The notes under the pieces are model-generated. The model did not search any database. It was given only the letters and a program-made list of their open reading frames with translations, and was not told the origin of the DNA. The position numbers were made by a program, and so were the translations under genes. Of a DNA stretch of 64,000 bases, positions 1 to 32,800 are shown one piece after another. The stretch lies in NCBI GenBank assembly GCA_039707465.1, contig CM077643.1, forward strand, positions 65,536,605 through 65,600,604, written 5' to 3'. The number at the start of each line of letters is the position of its first letter. Position 1 is the stretch's first letter. The DNA is from Rhabdophis nuchalis (Eukaryota > Chordata > Lepidosauria > Squamata > Natricidae).

Positions 1-3000
1 TCAACTTTTCATCCAGGCCTTTGACAAAGTAGAGGGAGATCCCTTGCCTCATGAGGCATGCTTTTTATCTTTTCATGTTTATTGATTGACAGTAATTTAT
101 CTTTCATTGTTGTGAGCCATCCAGTCAATGTGAAACAGGTGCCATACAAATTTAATAAATTATTATTTTTATTATTACAAATAAACCTAATAAAATCAAC
201 TCAAAATCCAGCAAACAATACTAAAACAACCAACACAATAATTATAATAATCAGTGGCAAGGACCAAATGTCTATAATATTTATTACAAATATTAATATT
301 TAGAATATTTAATTTTAAATAAATTAGAACCATCAGCTAAATAGGAACATGATGCAACAACCAGACTTGCTCTTTAAATAAAAAGGCTTTTTATTTTGGA
401 ATAAAGCCCTTTGAAAGCCATCAAATTTCTAACCAAAGTCCAGGTTATGATTCCATAAGCTGGACTTTGCCCCCCTTGCTGGAGGAAGCAAAAGGCAGGC
501 CCTGCCTGGGGTACCATAAGAAGGAACAAGATTGTAGAGAGAAATAAAAGCAGACTGATGCCTGGGGAGTTTGTTAAAACTCTACCATCAGGTCTTAAAA
601 GGCCAATACTGATGTCAAGTTCTGGGAAATGGCCACCAAGAATGTTGTTTAGAATTTGAATTCCTCACTCCTAGTCCAAAATTGTAAACCTAGATAGGAA
701 TGCAATCTAAAAAGATATAGTATGAAAAGTTAAGTAGATGGATAAAAAGGTGTGTGTGGGGTGTTAAATTGTGTAGCACAGTGGACAACTCTGGTGAAAG
801 TGGATAGTTTCACATGGTCTGTTGTTTTTCCATCAAGTCAGTTGAATCATTCATAAGGGCCACTGAAGCTTTTTTGAGTATTCCACTCAGCTCTTCCCCC
901 CAGGGACACCTGCATTCTTGTTTTAAAATGTCAATAGGAATGTTATTAAAAGGGTCTGTCACTATCTCCTGTAACACCAGCCTTGTTATTTTGCTGTTCC
1001 TCGTGGAATGGAATGTTCTGAATGCTTTCCTGCCAAGTGTGATTGGGTGGCAAGAGTAGGAGAAATCTGCAATTTAATTATTTCAACATCACTGGAAATA
1101 TGGAAAGAACATCTCTTTGAAGAACAAAAGCAGATTGAAAAATACAAGCAGAAACGAGCTATAGCGCATGGCCAGTTTTCAGATGTCCTTCTTTGAGATG
1201 AAGATCCTTGCTCAGCTAGCTGCTTTGCCATTGTTACTTATCTGGATACTGAGTCCCTTTGACATCATGACTGCATAAACTAGAGGCGAATTGCTGTAGT
1301 ACAATGCCTTGCTTTTAAAAACGCACGCCTAATGTAAGAGAGGGATAAAATACATACAGGTAGCTGCATTTAGCCCAAAAAGTTGTAAATCCTTTACATT
1401 TTTAAAAAGGAAAGAAATAACTGGTTAGGATTAGGGTTGCAGCATCAAGAATCTTCCTGGACATCCTCAAGTGAATTGGTATGAGGCTTCAAAGCAATAG
1501 TGCGGGTTTTGGGAGGGGGGAAATCGGCATCTTAGCCTTGCAAAGAATTGCACCACCCCAATTTAATGTGGGATGTAAATCCGACAGAATGTTGTTCATG
1601 CCCCAAGAAGTATTAAATAGCGATTTTGTAAGTAGAAATGCAGCCACAAACTTCTATTTACACAAATAAATCTGATATAACTGAGTTACATCTTCATAGC
1701 TATCCATTCCCATTTTTCTTTTGAAACATGTATTTCTGCATCATATTACTCTTGAATTACTTTCCAAGAGCACTGTATTGTGGCAGCACTTGGTTTACCT
1801 TGCTAAGCTACCAAGTAGAGGGTTGGGGCACTGGAAGTCCCATTAGAGAATATCAGGCCTCTCGGCTAGACTGAGAAGTTAAAAAACATCTCAAATGGTG
1901 CCAGTAGCAACTGACTTCCTTAATGTTGCTAAGGAAACTGCATAATTATCTCCAAGGAGTCAATCTCAATTTTTACCTCCACACTTATAGAAGAAAGGGA
2001 AATGGGGCCAAATAATTATGGCTACATTGGAGTTACAATTCTAGTATTATAAATAGGAAAATGTGCTCCCTTTTTTCCCCTGTTGTTTCATCTTCAGCCT
2101 GACAATAAAGAACAAGTCCAATAATTTATCTTCCTAAACCCTTTGTTTCTGTAGCGTCTTTTCCTCTAGCTGAAAATAGAAACTGAAAAATTGTATTCCT
2201 ATTGGATTTTGCTCCTCTGATGCTTTTGCATTAAAAAAAAAAATACAAATAAGCAGCATGGCAAACACAGCTTGATTAAACCTTGATGCTATCTAGACCT
2301 TCTTTAAAAATCCATGGATGCAGAAAAATTGCACTACAGAATGCTCATTTGCAAACACACAAGCATTCAGATACTTGTCCACTACAACAAGCTATTATTT
2401 TTCATCATTTGATCTCATTTCTTTCGGTTGTCTGATCAAATAATGGCATGGAATTTCCAGCTGAGATGTACGGACTTTCTTTTAAATACTTTTTGAAACA
2501 TCCGTTACAGAATTTTCAAAACAGAATGATAAGATTTCTTATTCTTCTCACTCTTAATCCAAGTGGTTTCCCAGTTCCATGCCTATCCCTTATTCACATT
2601 ACTGTATTTTGCTGCAGATAGACGACAGCCTGCCTTCCATATTTTGGACAAGCCTTGCCATTCTTTGCCATTGATCATCCTGGTTGGTGTTATTGAGAAT
2701 TAAGTCCAAAATCTCTGGAGGGCATCCAATTGCCAATGTACACACTAAAGAAATGTTAGCAAACAAGCTCCAAATCCCTTAGGTTCTCTATCCTCTGCTT
2801 TGGTGCATAACACAAAGAGCTAAGTCTTTTTTAAACAAAGCTTAGTTTCAGAATTTGAAACCCTCATTGTAGTCTATGCTTATGAAAGAATGAAATCATT
2901 ATGAGCTGTTAAAGGAGATATAGTTAGGATTCTGCCTTATATAGCAATGCATGGACCAAAGCTGAACCTGAATGCTTAAAACTCTTTCATTTGAATATGT

Positions 3001-3014
3001 GCTTGACTCTAGGA
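1..3014. other. CALM1 3' flank or extended 3' UTR, no gene recognised
   Basis: AT-rich DNA without a recognisable exon. It may include the distal part of a long CALM1 3' UTR, because the mammalian 4 kb transcript would end near position 1100. I have no direct evidence of transcription. Confidence 0.4.
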
Positions 3015-3141
3015 CAGGGGGTCTCCAACCTTTGCAACTTTAAGTCTGAAGGACTTCAGCTCCCAGAATTCCAAAGCTGCCTGGAGAAGTCTGGGAGCTG
3101 AAGTCCTTCAGACTTAAAGTTGCAAAGGTTGGAGACCCCTG
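3015..3141. mobile_element. hAT-type MITE with 8-bp target duplication
   Basis: A 127-base palindromic element starts CAGGGGGTCTCCAACC and ends GGTTGGAGACCCCTG, with arms sharing a segment around GAAGGACTTCAGCTCCCAGA. It is flanked by CTCTAGGA (3007-3014) and CTCTAGCA (3142-3149), an 8-base duplication with one mismatch. A CAG start and an 8-bp duplication are hAT hallmarks. Confidence 0.85.
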
Positions 3142-3598
3142 CTCTAGCAATCTTGCATTGGACGCCCACTTTGTTGCAGTAGACTAACTAGAGACTAATA
3201 AATGTCAGTTCTAGCATTACAGTTACCATAAACCAGGATTAAAAAATGGTGCCACTTCCCTACAGACTCCGGATGAGTCAGAATCAAACAAGCCAGTGAA
3301 TTAAGATTGTCATAAAGATGAAAGGCAAGCACAAGTTCATTTATTTATAGCAAAGGTCTTGGGTTACAAGAGGTCAGTTCTTGCCATCTTGAAGAAACAT
3401 TAAACAGGTTAAGTTATTGCATACATGTGCATTATAATTTAGCAGCAAGTCATTCACAGAACACATTTTTCTTTCGTACTGCCGCCTTACCTTTTTTTTT
3501 CTTTTTTTTTCCTTTTTGGTTTAATCTCTCAAACTGTATAGAGATAAATCTTTTCGGCTTTTACAAAGCATGTAACACCACCTTTAAGTTAATGGTCT

Positions 3599-3604
3599 TT
3601 TATT
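3599..3604 (-). promoter_or_regulatory. Candidate CALM1 proximal polyadenylation signal
   Basis: AATAAA on the minus strand about 1.0 kb after the stop codon. Alternative distal signals (ATTAAA at 1076-1071, AATAAA at 395-390) could serve the long mRNA form known in mammals. Confidence 0.5.
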
Positions 3605-3739
3605 GGAAAAAAGACTAGCATTTACAACTTGGAATGGACATAACTGTACTATCTTGAACATCGATGTTGATAGTTGTGCTGAAGTCCACAGGCCCCTCTG
3701 CCAGCTCCAAGTCTCGGTACAGTAAATTTTAAAACTGCA

Positions 3740-3845
3740 AGAGAGAGAGAGAGAGAGAGAAACAGGGAGAGGGACAGATGAGGAGGGAGAGGGGGAGAGG
3801 GAAGAGAGAGAGAAAGAGAAGGAAAAAGAGAGAGAGAGAAGGAGC
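3740..3845. repeat. Purine-rich (GA)n simple repeat
   Basis: A (GA)11 run at 3740-3761 followed by an imperfect AGGGAGA/GAGAGAA tract, just inside the predicted distal part of the CALM1 3' UTR. On the transcript it would read as (CU)n. Confidence 0.85.
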
Positions 3846-4602
3846 ATGTACCCAAAGGTGCTCCTGCCCTTTGGTAAAGATTTTGTTAAAACTTTTTAGA
3901 ACGGTAATGGCCCAACATCCGTTCCACAATAGTGCAATGCAGACAATTTTAAAATCAATGTAGTAACACAGAAATGCCACCTATTTGCTTTTGGAAACAA
4001 ACTACAGCTACATATTGGTGAGCCTTCTCCACCTCAGGTGGGGAATTGGGGGGGGGGGGTTGCCTCTAAACTTTTTCCAGTCCTCAGCCACTTTGCTGCA
4101 TACCACCTGAGGTATAAAACAATTTTGAAAGTAACCAGCTTTGACAATTTTATAACTACAGATTCAGCCAGAACCCGCTTTTTGACAAAAGAGTGATTAG
4201 GCTTTTTTTTTTCCCTTTTAAGGTTTTTCTCCTTTTTAAAACTGTTTTAATACAAATGTCTGACTGTGCTCAATTGTCAAGCTGCATGCATGAAAAACTG
4301 GCCAGCCCAAACAGAGTAATAGTTATTAGCAAATGGAACCTTTTGAGGAGTTCACTAAGTGCTTTCTTATTTTTAAAAGGCAGTACAATTATTTATATTG
4401 GGGGGGAAAAACTGATGGCTAACTTGATTTTTTGGGGAACAGGACCACCAACCATTACATGCAGTTTGTGGACAGAAGGTATTTCAGCATTCAGTTTTGC
4501 TATACAGAAACAGAATGAATAAATGAACATTTTTTTTGCAAGAGGTAAGTAAAAGATTCAATTTGATTCTTCTAGAGGAAAAAAAGGTGAACGGAGATCT
4601 CT

Positions 4603-24994
<20,392 letters not shown>

Positions 24995-25115
24995 TGCGGC
25001 TGGCGGCGTTGGCTCTCTGTGCCTTGGCGAAGGTGCAGAAGGCAATCAGCAGCGAACAGCGTCGCTTCCTCCTCCCTTTGCCAGAAATGCTGTAGGTGTG
25101 AGGCTGCGCGGAGCC

Positions 25116-25124
25116 TTTTTTATA
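25116..25124 (-). promoter_or_regulatory. TATA box of CALM1
   Basis: On the minus strand CCCTATAAAAAAGG lies about 120 bases upstream of the ATG. A start site 25-30 bases downstream, near 25090, gives a 5' UTR of about 95 bases. Mammalian CALM1 is reported to have a TATA-like element, which agrees. Confidence 0.65.
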
Positions 25125-25154
25125 GGGAACGGCGTATCCCTCCGCCGGAGCAGC

Positions 25155-25155
<1 letters not shown>

Positions 25156-25191
<36 letters not shown>
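25156..25191. repeat. (CT)18 microsatellite in the CALM1 promoter
   Basis: A perfect TC dinucleotide run, (GA)n on the coding strand, lies 30-65 bases upstream of the TATA box. Its position makes it a plausible length-variable promoter element. Confidence 0.9.
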
Positions 25192-25194
<3 letters not shown>

Positions 25195-26039
25195 CCCGGA
25201 CCGGGGCGCACAGTAGCAGGACTGCAGCAGGGAGCTCTGCCCCTCCACGCCGCCTGGAGCTTCCTCAGCTCACTCCTCTCTGCCAACTCAGTGGCCAGTT
25301 GCAACAGTTCGGGCTCTCCGCGGCCGACCGCTGGACGGGCGCAGTAGCAGCGGCCACGCTACACAGTCCCGCGTGCCCTGCCCTCCGGGATTATTGCTGC
25401 GGATGCTTGGCGGAATTTAAGCATCTTGCGGAGTCCTGTTAAGAGGCTCGGTACGCGCCTCTGCTTTTGGGGCACAGGGGGAAAAAAGGAGGCTTTCAGA
25501 GCAGCCGTCGAAAGACAATTCGCCTCAGAGCATAGTAAACCTTTCTGCCACGTGGGGCGGGCCTTAGCCGGAGGCTGCAAGGGAAGCCTACAATTAACAG
25601 GATAACTTGCATGCTCTTGTGGGAGAAAAATGGCCAGATGGGGAACTGTTTGCTGTGTCTCAGGCCACAGCTGGCAGTTTTCAGGTTAGGAGAAGAGGAT
25701 GCTGTAGCTGATGTGCTGCTATTCCCCCCCCCCCCCATATAACACCCTAAAATTGCACACTTGACTTGAAAAGTACCTCTGTGGATCATATCTCAAGCTT
25801 ACACAAAGGGAAACGTTTTGGGAACGCAAGTGGGTCTCAAAATGGAATAGACAGTACACGTCTAATGGCTGTGGGGTACACATCAACAACAGCATTCCGC
25901 AAGGAGAGCCTTTTAAAGCAATCATATTGCAATTTTCATCCTTCCAATCAGCTAATATGATCACGAAACAGCCTAACAAAATTGGAAAGTCAGAATATAC
26001 CTCAGTATAATTTTTTTAATATATTGGTATAAGTCTTCT

Positions 26040-26372
26040 TATGGGTCCCTTGGACTGCAAGGCGAACAAACCGGTCAGTCCTAGAGGAGATCAACCCTGG
26101 CTGCTCTTTAGAAAGCTAGTTCCTGAAGATGAAACTCAAATACTTTGGCCACCTAATGAGAAGGAAGGACTCACTGGAGAAGAGCCTAATACTGGGAACG
26201 ATTGAAGGCAAAAGAAGAATGGGACAACAGAGAATGTTGATGGAGTCACCGAAGCAGTAGGCGTGAGCTTAAATGGAGTCCAGAGGATGGTAGAGGACAG
26301 GAAGGTCTGGAGGAATATTGTCCATGGGGTCGCAATAGGTTGGACATGACTTCACAAGTAACAACAAAGTCT
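26040..26372 (+). mobile_element. BovB (RTE-clade) LINE 3' end
   Basis: The sequence contains the familiar BovB 3' coding and terminal phrases: TTTGGCCACCTAATGAGAAG, AAGGACTCACTGGAGAAGA, CATGGGGTCGCAATAGGTT and GGACATGACTTCACAAGTAAC. Several small indels break the frame. BovB is known for horizontal spread between squamates and ruminants. Confidence 0.85.
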
Positions 26373-27346
26373 TCTCAGCAATGGGATTCTGGGAATAGAG
26401 AGCAGCAGATGCTTTGGATTTTGTGTGTCTATTTGCATACATTAAGGAATAAAATGTTGATTATCAATTCAGTTGCATAAATGAGAGTCCCATTACATCC
26501 TTGTTTTCTATATACTCTTGGAAGGTGAGGATAGATAATTTTAATAATAAAAACGGTGCAAGGGAAATCTGGAGAGTTGTGCATAATCACAAATTATTTT
26601 TTCTGTTGTCTGTTCATGGTTCATTTTGGTAAGACCTTCAGTCAAACTGATGAGCTGAGCTGAAATTTCTGTAACGTTTTTCACATACAGTCTTCTGTGT
26701 ATTGGTCCTTTGGAAACAAAAGGGACTTCCTCTTTCCACAGAAATGAATAACGAAATCCCGTTTTACTTTGCAGTGAATCAGGGTTAGGCTTTTAATGAT
26801 TATGCTTCCATGTCCTTTGAAACACTTCAGTTGCAATTCTCAAAGCAATCTCTTTGGAACATACCATTAACTGGTAGTGATAAATTATTTGAGTATAGCA
26901 GACTTTGTTCTCTCTTTATAAAATAGAAACTGCTAGCTATCATGTTTTCTGAGATCAAACTAACTGCCACTTCCCTTTGGAAGTGCAATTATCCCCTCCT
27001 TGAAATAGATTCTGATGTACCCTTGCACTTCCATCATCTCAAGAGAGTCAAGCAGAGCTTGTTTCATGTACAGATATATGGCCTTACACTATGGTTTTAA
27101 CTGATATATTTATATACAGAGTTGTCAAGGATAATTTTCAGCAGTATTTTGTGCTGCTTTGATTACCATATTCTATGAAATATTGCCTATAATTTATACC
27201 GCCTTGTCTTATACCAAAACTTACTCAGTGTTTCAAACACAGTCTTTACTATTAAAAATATTGCCTCAAGTGAACTTAAGATATTTTGATGACTATAATT
27301 TTCAGAATATGGCAATTCACAAAACATGGTTAGAAGGACAAAACTA
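26373..27346. other. Upstream intergenic DNA, nothing recognised
   Basis: AT-rich sequence without a credible gene or classifiable repeat. Confidence 0.4.
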
Positions 27347-27759
27347 CTGTATTTTTCAGATTATAAGACACACTGGTGTTTAAGATGCACTAAGATTTTT
27401 AAGAGGTAAGTAAGAAAAAAGTTTTTGTCCTCCCTGGCCCCCAGGAGCACTCTGCGGGCTTCAGCAGGACTGGGGGAAGGCAAAATTCCCCTGCTTTTGT
27501 GAAAAATGGGTGGAAAATGGGTTGTTTTTTCACAAAAACTGGTATTTTTGCCTTCCCCCAGCCCTGCTAAAGCCCGCAGAGTGCTTCTGGGGGCTGGGAG
27601 AAGCAAAAACATCTCCGTTTTTTGTCTGTTTTTCACAAAAATGGGATTTGTGGGTGGGGCTTCAGGAGGCCAAAAATGGCTGTATTCTGTGTATAAGACG
27701 CACCAACATTTCCACGCTCTTTAGGAGGGGGGGTGCATTTTATACTCCAAAAAATATGG
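27347..27759. mobile_element. TA-flanked MITE (TATAAGACGCACC family), second copy
   Basis: Left end CTGTATTTTTCAGATTATAA and right end TTTTATACTCCAAAAAATATGG, flanked by TA at 27345-27346 and 27760-27761. The interior contains an inverted pair around CCCCCAGGAGCACTCTGCGG. It is shorter and more diverged than the copy at 9831. Confidence 0.7.
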
Positions 27760-27859
27760 TAGTTCACCAATACATCCATTTTAATCATCTGGGTTCACTA
27801 GAAATGCCAGCTGAGTATTTTTAGTAGCTGGAGTTGCCAAAAGCTTTTGAGCTTCATAT

Positions 27860-28099
27860 ACAATACAATAGCAGAGTTGGAAGGGACCCCGGAGGTCCAA
27901 CCCTATACCATTTCAGACAAATGGCTATCCAACATCTTCTTAAAGACTTCCAGGGTTGGGGCATTCACAACTTCTGGAGGCAAGTTGTTCCACTGGTTAA
28001 TTGTTCTAACTCAGGAAATTTCTTCTCAGTTCTTAGTTGCTTCTCTCCTTGATTAGTTTCCACCCATTGCTTCTTGTTCTGCCCTCAGGTGCTTTGGAG
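27860..28099 (-). mobile_element. CR1 LINE 3' end
   Basis: ATACAATACAATAGCAGAGT then TGGAAGGGACC, with the CR1 3' UTR continuing through CATTCACAACTTCTGGAGGC to AGGTGCTTTGGAGAATA, where it stops. The pentanucleotide ACAAT tail matches the intact CR1 in this window. Confidence 0.88.
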
Positions 28100-29168
28100 A
28101 ATATTTTCTGAATGCCTGGATAGATTTAAAAACCAGCTTTTAATGATCCATTGTTACGGACCATCATGTTACGTATCATTAATTATTTCAATGGTGGGAC
28201 ATAATACTCTCTGTTCACAGATTGAGGACTTTAAAAAAAAATTAGGCCAGATTTTTAAAAATAAAACTCAAAAGTTTCATATGCAATATTCTTGGGGATG
28301 TGCAGTATACTCAAACATTCTCCTTATGAACAACAAAGGCTTATTAATAATCATAATATTTGCTTCCTAGCTCGCATAATGTTAAGAAGCAAAGCCAATC
28401 ATTATGTCTACTGTTCCTTCCTCCTCTTTTTCTCCCTCTCTGAAAGCTTCCTGGAAGCTAACAAGACTCATCTTTATTCCTTTTTTCCTCTGAGAAGCAT
28501 TAACATGTTGGCTCTAATGACTGTGATACTAAACCCATGCCCAATTTTGTGCCCTTTACTGTAGTACACATTTCATAACTGCAGTTTTGTTTATTGTTCA
28601 GTGGCTCAGATCCAAGTACGTCGTATGAGATTGCTACATATTCTCCCAGAATAATCTGTTTCTAGAAAAGAAAGAATAAAATTTTTGAAGGAATACATCC
28701 ATATGCTTCCTGAAAGTATATTATGTCACCTTCAGGTAGCCCATTATTTTTCATAATGCCAATCTTTACATGGCTTCTCTCCTCAATAACATTTGCACCG
28801 CCAGTCTGTCTTTCAAATAAATTGTTTAACCAATATGCAATTTTATTTTTATTATTAGTCACTCAGTATTTATCCCCTTCAATTAAAAAAAAAATCCATG
28901 TAGTTGATTTGTCCATGGCACTGTAGAAATCTTAAATTTTTAAAGTATTTTTCAGAGTACCTTGAGAGATTTCTAGGATCTATTTTGCAATCTTTCAACT
29001 GGTTGTAAAAGTTCAAGGAAATTGCAGGAGGGAAAAAAACAAATTGACTAAACTTTGGACATTTAACTGAATGTGAATTGAATGCATATGAGCAGCTTAT
29101 GTATGAGAGCAGCAGGAAAGCAGAAACATATCTCTATCTTCCATCTGGCCAGGTAAAAGGAACTGAAC
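28100..29168. other. Intergenic DNA, nothing recognised
   Basis: No credible ORF or repeat class identified. Confidence 0.35.
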
Positions 29169-29670
29169 CTGGGATGGGTTCTAAATTTTTTTACTACTGG
29201 TTTGGTGGGTGTGGCTAGGTGGGCATGTGATTGAATGGCCATGGCCAATTTGACGTCACTCACGTCCATGTCCACTCAGTCACATGCCCCCTTGCCACAC
29301 CCACTGAACTGGCGAAAAATTTTGTTTTGCCAACTGGGACGCCAAATGGTCCGTGCCTCCTGTACACACACACACACCACGCTTGCCTTGGCGGCACCCC
29401 AGCAGTAGTAGCCAAGTGAGGGAAGGAGAGGGGCCAAAGAATGAAGCAGGCACGGCGGCAGCCAGTGCCACTGCTTCTCCACAACAGCCAAGGCACCTCT
29501 TCGGTGGGCTCCCCACTGCCAGCCCTTGTGCTAGGCCTCCCAAGTTCAGCCGGGCCCCTTTCTGGCCCCAGCTCAGGAGGCACCCCACCGGAAGAGGCCG
29601 TGAGGCAAGGGCATGGTAGCGGGGGAGCCTGGCCATCCCCCAAGCTGGCTCTCAGAGGAAGGAGACAGGG

Positions 29671-29817
<147 letters not shown>

Positions 29818-32800
29818 TATTTTATATACCGCGTCCTCTCCCCAAGGGGACTCGGAGCGGTGCACAGGGAAAATTAAAACACTATAAAATACACACAAGA
29901 ATAAATACAATAAATAAAAATGAATTAAATTTAGTTGTCCCTGCACTAAAATCCCACATTAAAACTAACATTCCCTAAACACCCTAATGGTAGAGACTAA
30001 CCTAGGCCGGCCAAGCAGAAAAAGTGTGTTTTGACTTTTTGACGGAAGGAGCGGAGGTCCGTGGTTGTTCTAATATCGGGGGGAAGGTCGTTCCAGAGGG
30101 CTGGACCCGCCACAGAGAAGGCCCTTCCCCTGGGCGTCGCCCGCTGACAAAGTCTAGTGGACGGCACCCGGAGAAGTCCCTCTCTGTGGGAGCGAATCGG
30201 CCATGAGGATGTATGGGGCAGGATCCGATCCCGCAGATAGCTAGGTCCCGTGCCATGGAGCGCTTTAAAGATGACAACTAGCACCTTGAAGCGCACCCGA
30301 AAGACGACAGGCAGCCAGTGCAGCTCGCGCAAGAGAGGTGTTACATGGGTGTACCTAGTGGTCCCCATTATTGCTCGTGCGGCTGCATTCTGGACCAGCT
30401 GCAGCCTTCGGGTGCACCTCAGGGGGAGCCCCATGTAGAGAGAGTTACAATAGTCCAGTCGGGATGTCACGAGGGCATGAGTGATTGTGCAAAGGGTGTC
30501 CCGATCCAATAGGGGGCGCAACTGGCGTACCAGGCAAACCTGGTAAAACGCCCTCCTGGCCACGGCTGTCACTTGATCTTCCATGGACAGCCGGGTATCC
30601 AGGAGGACACCCAAGTTGCGCGCCCCATCCACAGGGGCAAGATGTTCGCCCCCTATGGCCAGTGATGGAGTCAACTGGTTGAATCGGGCGGGCGGAAACC
30701 ACAGCCACTCGGTCTTGGACGGGTTGAGTCTGAGTCTGTTACTTCCCATCCAGATCCGCACGGCTTCCAGGCACTGGCACATCACCGCTACGGCATCGTT
30801 GGGATAAATATATACAACTGCGTATCATCAGCATAGAAGTGGTACTCTACCCCAAAACCATGGATGATCTCACCCAGCGGCTTCATATATGTGTTGAACA
30901 GGAGAGGCGAGAGGACCGACCCCTGAGGCACCCCACATGTGAGGGGTCTCGAGGTCGACCTCTGCTCTCCTGCCAACACAAATTGCGATCGACCAGAGAG
31001 GTAGGAGGAGAACCACCGTAAAACGGTGCCTCCCACCCCCAACCCCCCCCAGCCGATGCAATAGGATACCATGGTCGATGGTATCAAAAGCCGCGGAGAG
31101 GTCTAATAGGACCAGGATGGAGGAACAACCCCCATCTCTGGCCCTCCAGAGATCATCTACCAACGCGACCAATGCCGTCTCTGTGCTATGCCCGGGCCGA
31201 AAGCCGGACTGGCGCGGGTCTAGATAATCAACTTCCTCCAGGTGACGGGGAAACTGTTGTGCCACCACACTCTCTACAACCTTCGCCAGAAAGGGAAGGT
31301 TGGAGACTGGACGATAGTTGGCTAATAAGCTAGATCCAGAGAGGGCTTCTTCAGGAGGGGCTTCACCATGGCCTCTTTAAGGGAGGCAGGCAAGAAACCC
31401 TCGCTGAGAGAAGCGTTGACAACCTCCTGGAGCCAGCCTCGTGTCACCTCCCAGGATGCCAGTACAAGCCAGGAAGGACACGGGTCCAATAAACATGTGG
31501 TGGCTCGCAGTCGCCCACGTAACCTGTCCATATCTTCGGAAGTAACAGAGTCAAACTCTTCCCACAAAACTGTCTCAAGACTTGCCTCGGGACATCCCAC
31601 TGGGCCATCGATGGAGACTAACTCGCTCTGAATCTGAGCGATTTTCTCCTGCAGATAAATCACAAATTCCTCTGCTCTACCCTGTAATGGGGCTTCCCGC
31701 ACCCTCTGTTGTAGGAGGGAGCGGGTCACCCTGAACAGGGCGGCAGGGCGGTTATCTGCGGATGCTATGAGAGTGGCACAATGATGGCGTTTGGCCACTC
31801 TCAGCGCCACAATGTAAGTCCGTAAATGGGCTCTTACCTGTGTCAGGTCGGATTCAGATCGAGTAGACCTCCATCTTCTCTCTAGGCATCTCTTGTGGCG
31901 TTTCATCACCCTCAGCTCCTCGGTGAACCAAGGAGATAGGGTGGCTCGCCGACGCAACAGAGGCCGCAAGGGCGCGACCCGATCCAAGCCTCCCGTGGTC
32001 GCACTATTCCATGCGGCCACGAGGTCCTCCATCGGGGCGCGGGTCAGGGGTACAGGAAGTGGCCCAAGCGCCGCCTGGAACCCATCAGGGTCCATCAGGC
32101 GCCTGGGGCGGAACCAAATAGGCAACTCAGGTTCCGCCTCCCCGCAGTGGGGAGTAGCGGTTGGAAAGTCGAGCCGGAGAAGTGAGTGGTCTGACCATGA
32201 CAAGGGCGTGATGACTATATCCCCTATACCCAGATCACTCTTCCATTGGCCTGAGACAAAGATGAGATCCGGTGTATGTCCACCCTCATGGGTGGGGCCT
32301 TGAATTAGTTGGGTCAGGTCCATGGCCGTCATGGAAGCCATGAACTCCCGAGCTACCTCGGATGATTCGCCCACCGATGGCAGATTAAAGTCCCCCATGA
32401 CTAAAAGTCTGGGGGTCTCAACTGCCACCGTAGCGATCACCTCAAGGAGCTCGGGCAGGGCTGCTGTTACATAGCGGGGAGCCAGGTATACCACCAGCAA
32501 GCCCAATTGCCTCCCTAGGCCCCACTTCACGCAGAGGGACTCATAACCAGTAGTCTGTGGCACAATGGTCTCTCTCGGCTCAAGACCTTCCCTAACAATA
32601 ACCGCTACCCCACCACCCCTACCTAGGGCCCGGGGCTGATGAAAAGCGCAGTAACCTGGTGGGCACATTTCAACGAGGGGGAGTCCACCCTCGTGGCCCA
32701 ACCAGGTCTCCGCAATTCCTACCAGGTCCGGCTCCCCCTCTGACACAAGGTCATGGACGAGGGGGGCTTTGTTGACAACGGACCTGGCGTTGCAAAACAT

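Larger units (their letters stand above)
3580..4602 (-). other. CALM1: CALM1 3' UTR (short form)
   Basis: The first 250 bases after the stop are strikingly similar to the mammalian CALM1 3' UTR as I recall it, including TTCATTTATTCATTCTG, ACCTTCTGTCCACA and TGGTTGGTGGTCCTG. An AATAAA on the minus strand at 3604-3599 would give a UTR of about 1.0 kb. With a 450-base CDS and a 5' UTR of about 95 bases, that fits the roughly 1.7 kb CALM1 mRNA known in mammals. The end at about 3580 is predicted from the signal, not observed. Confidence 0.7.

Noticed and set aside
1008..1196. 62-codon plus-strand frame ending in a charged, protein-like stretch (KQIEKYKQKRAIAHGQF)
   Set aside because: No credible splice sites, no recognised family, and it lies in probable CALM1 3' flank. 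Possibly chance; I could not support it as an exon.
3580..4602. Assignment to CALM2 or CALM3
   Set aside because: The 3' UTR wording and the stop-codon context fit CALM1 as I remember it. This is from memory and an alignment would settle it.
31893..32303. Plus-strand frames antisense to L2 coding regions, also at 46138-46596 and 49708-50517
   Set aside because: Shadows of the minus-strand LINE ORFs.
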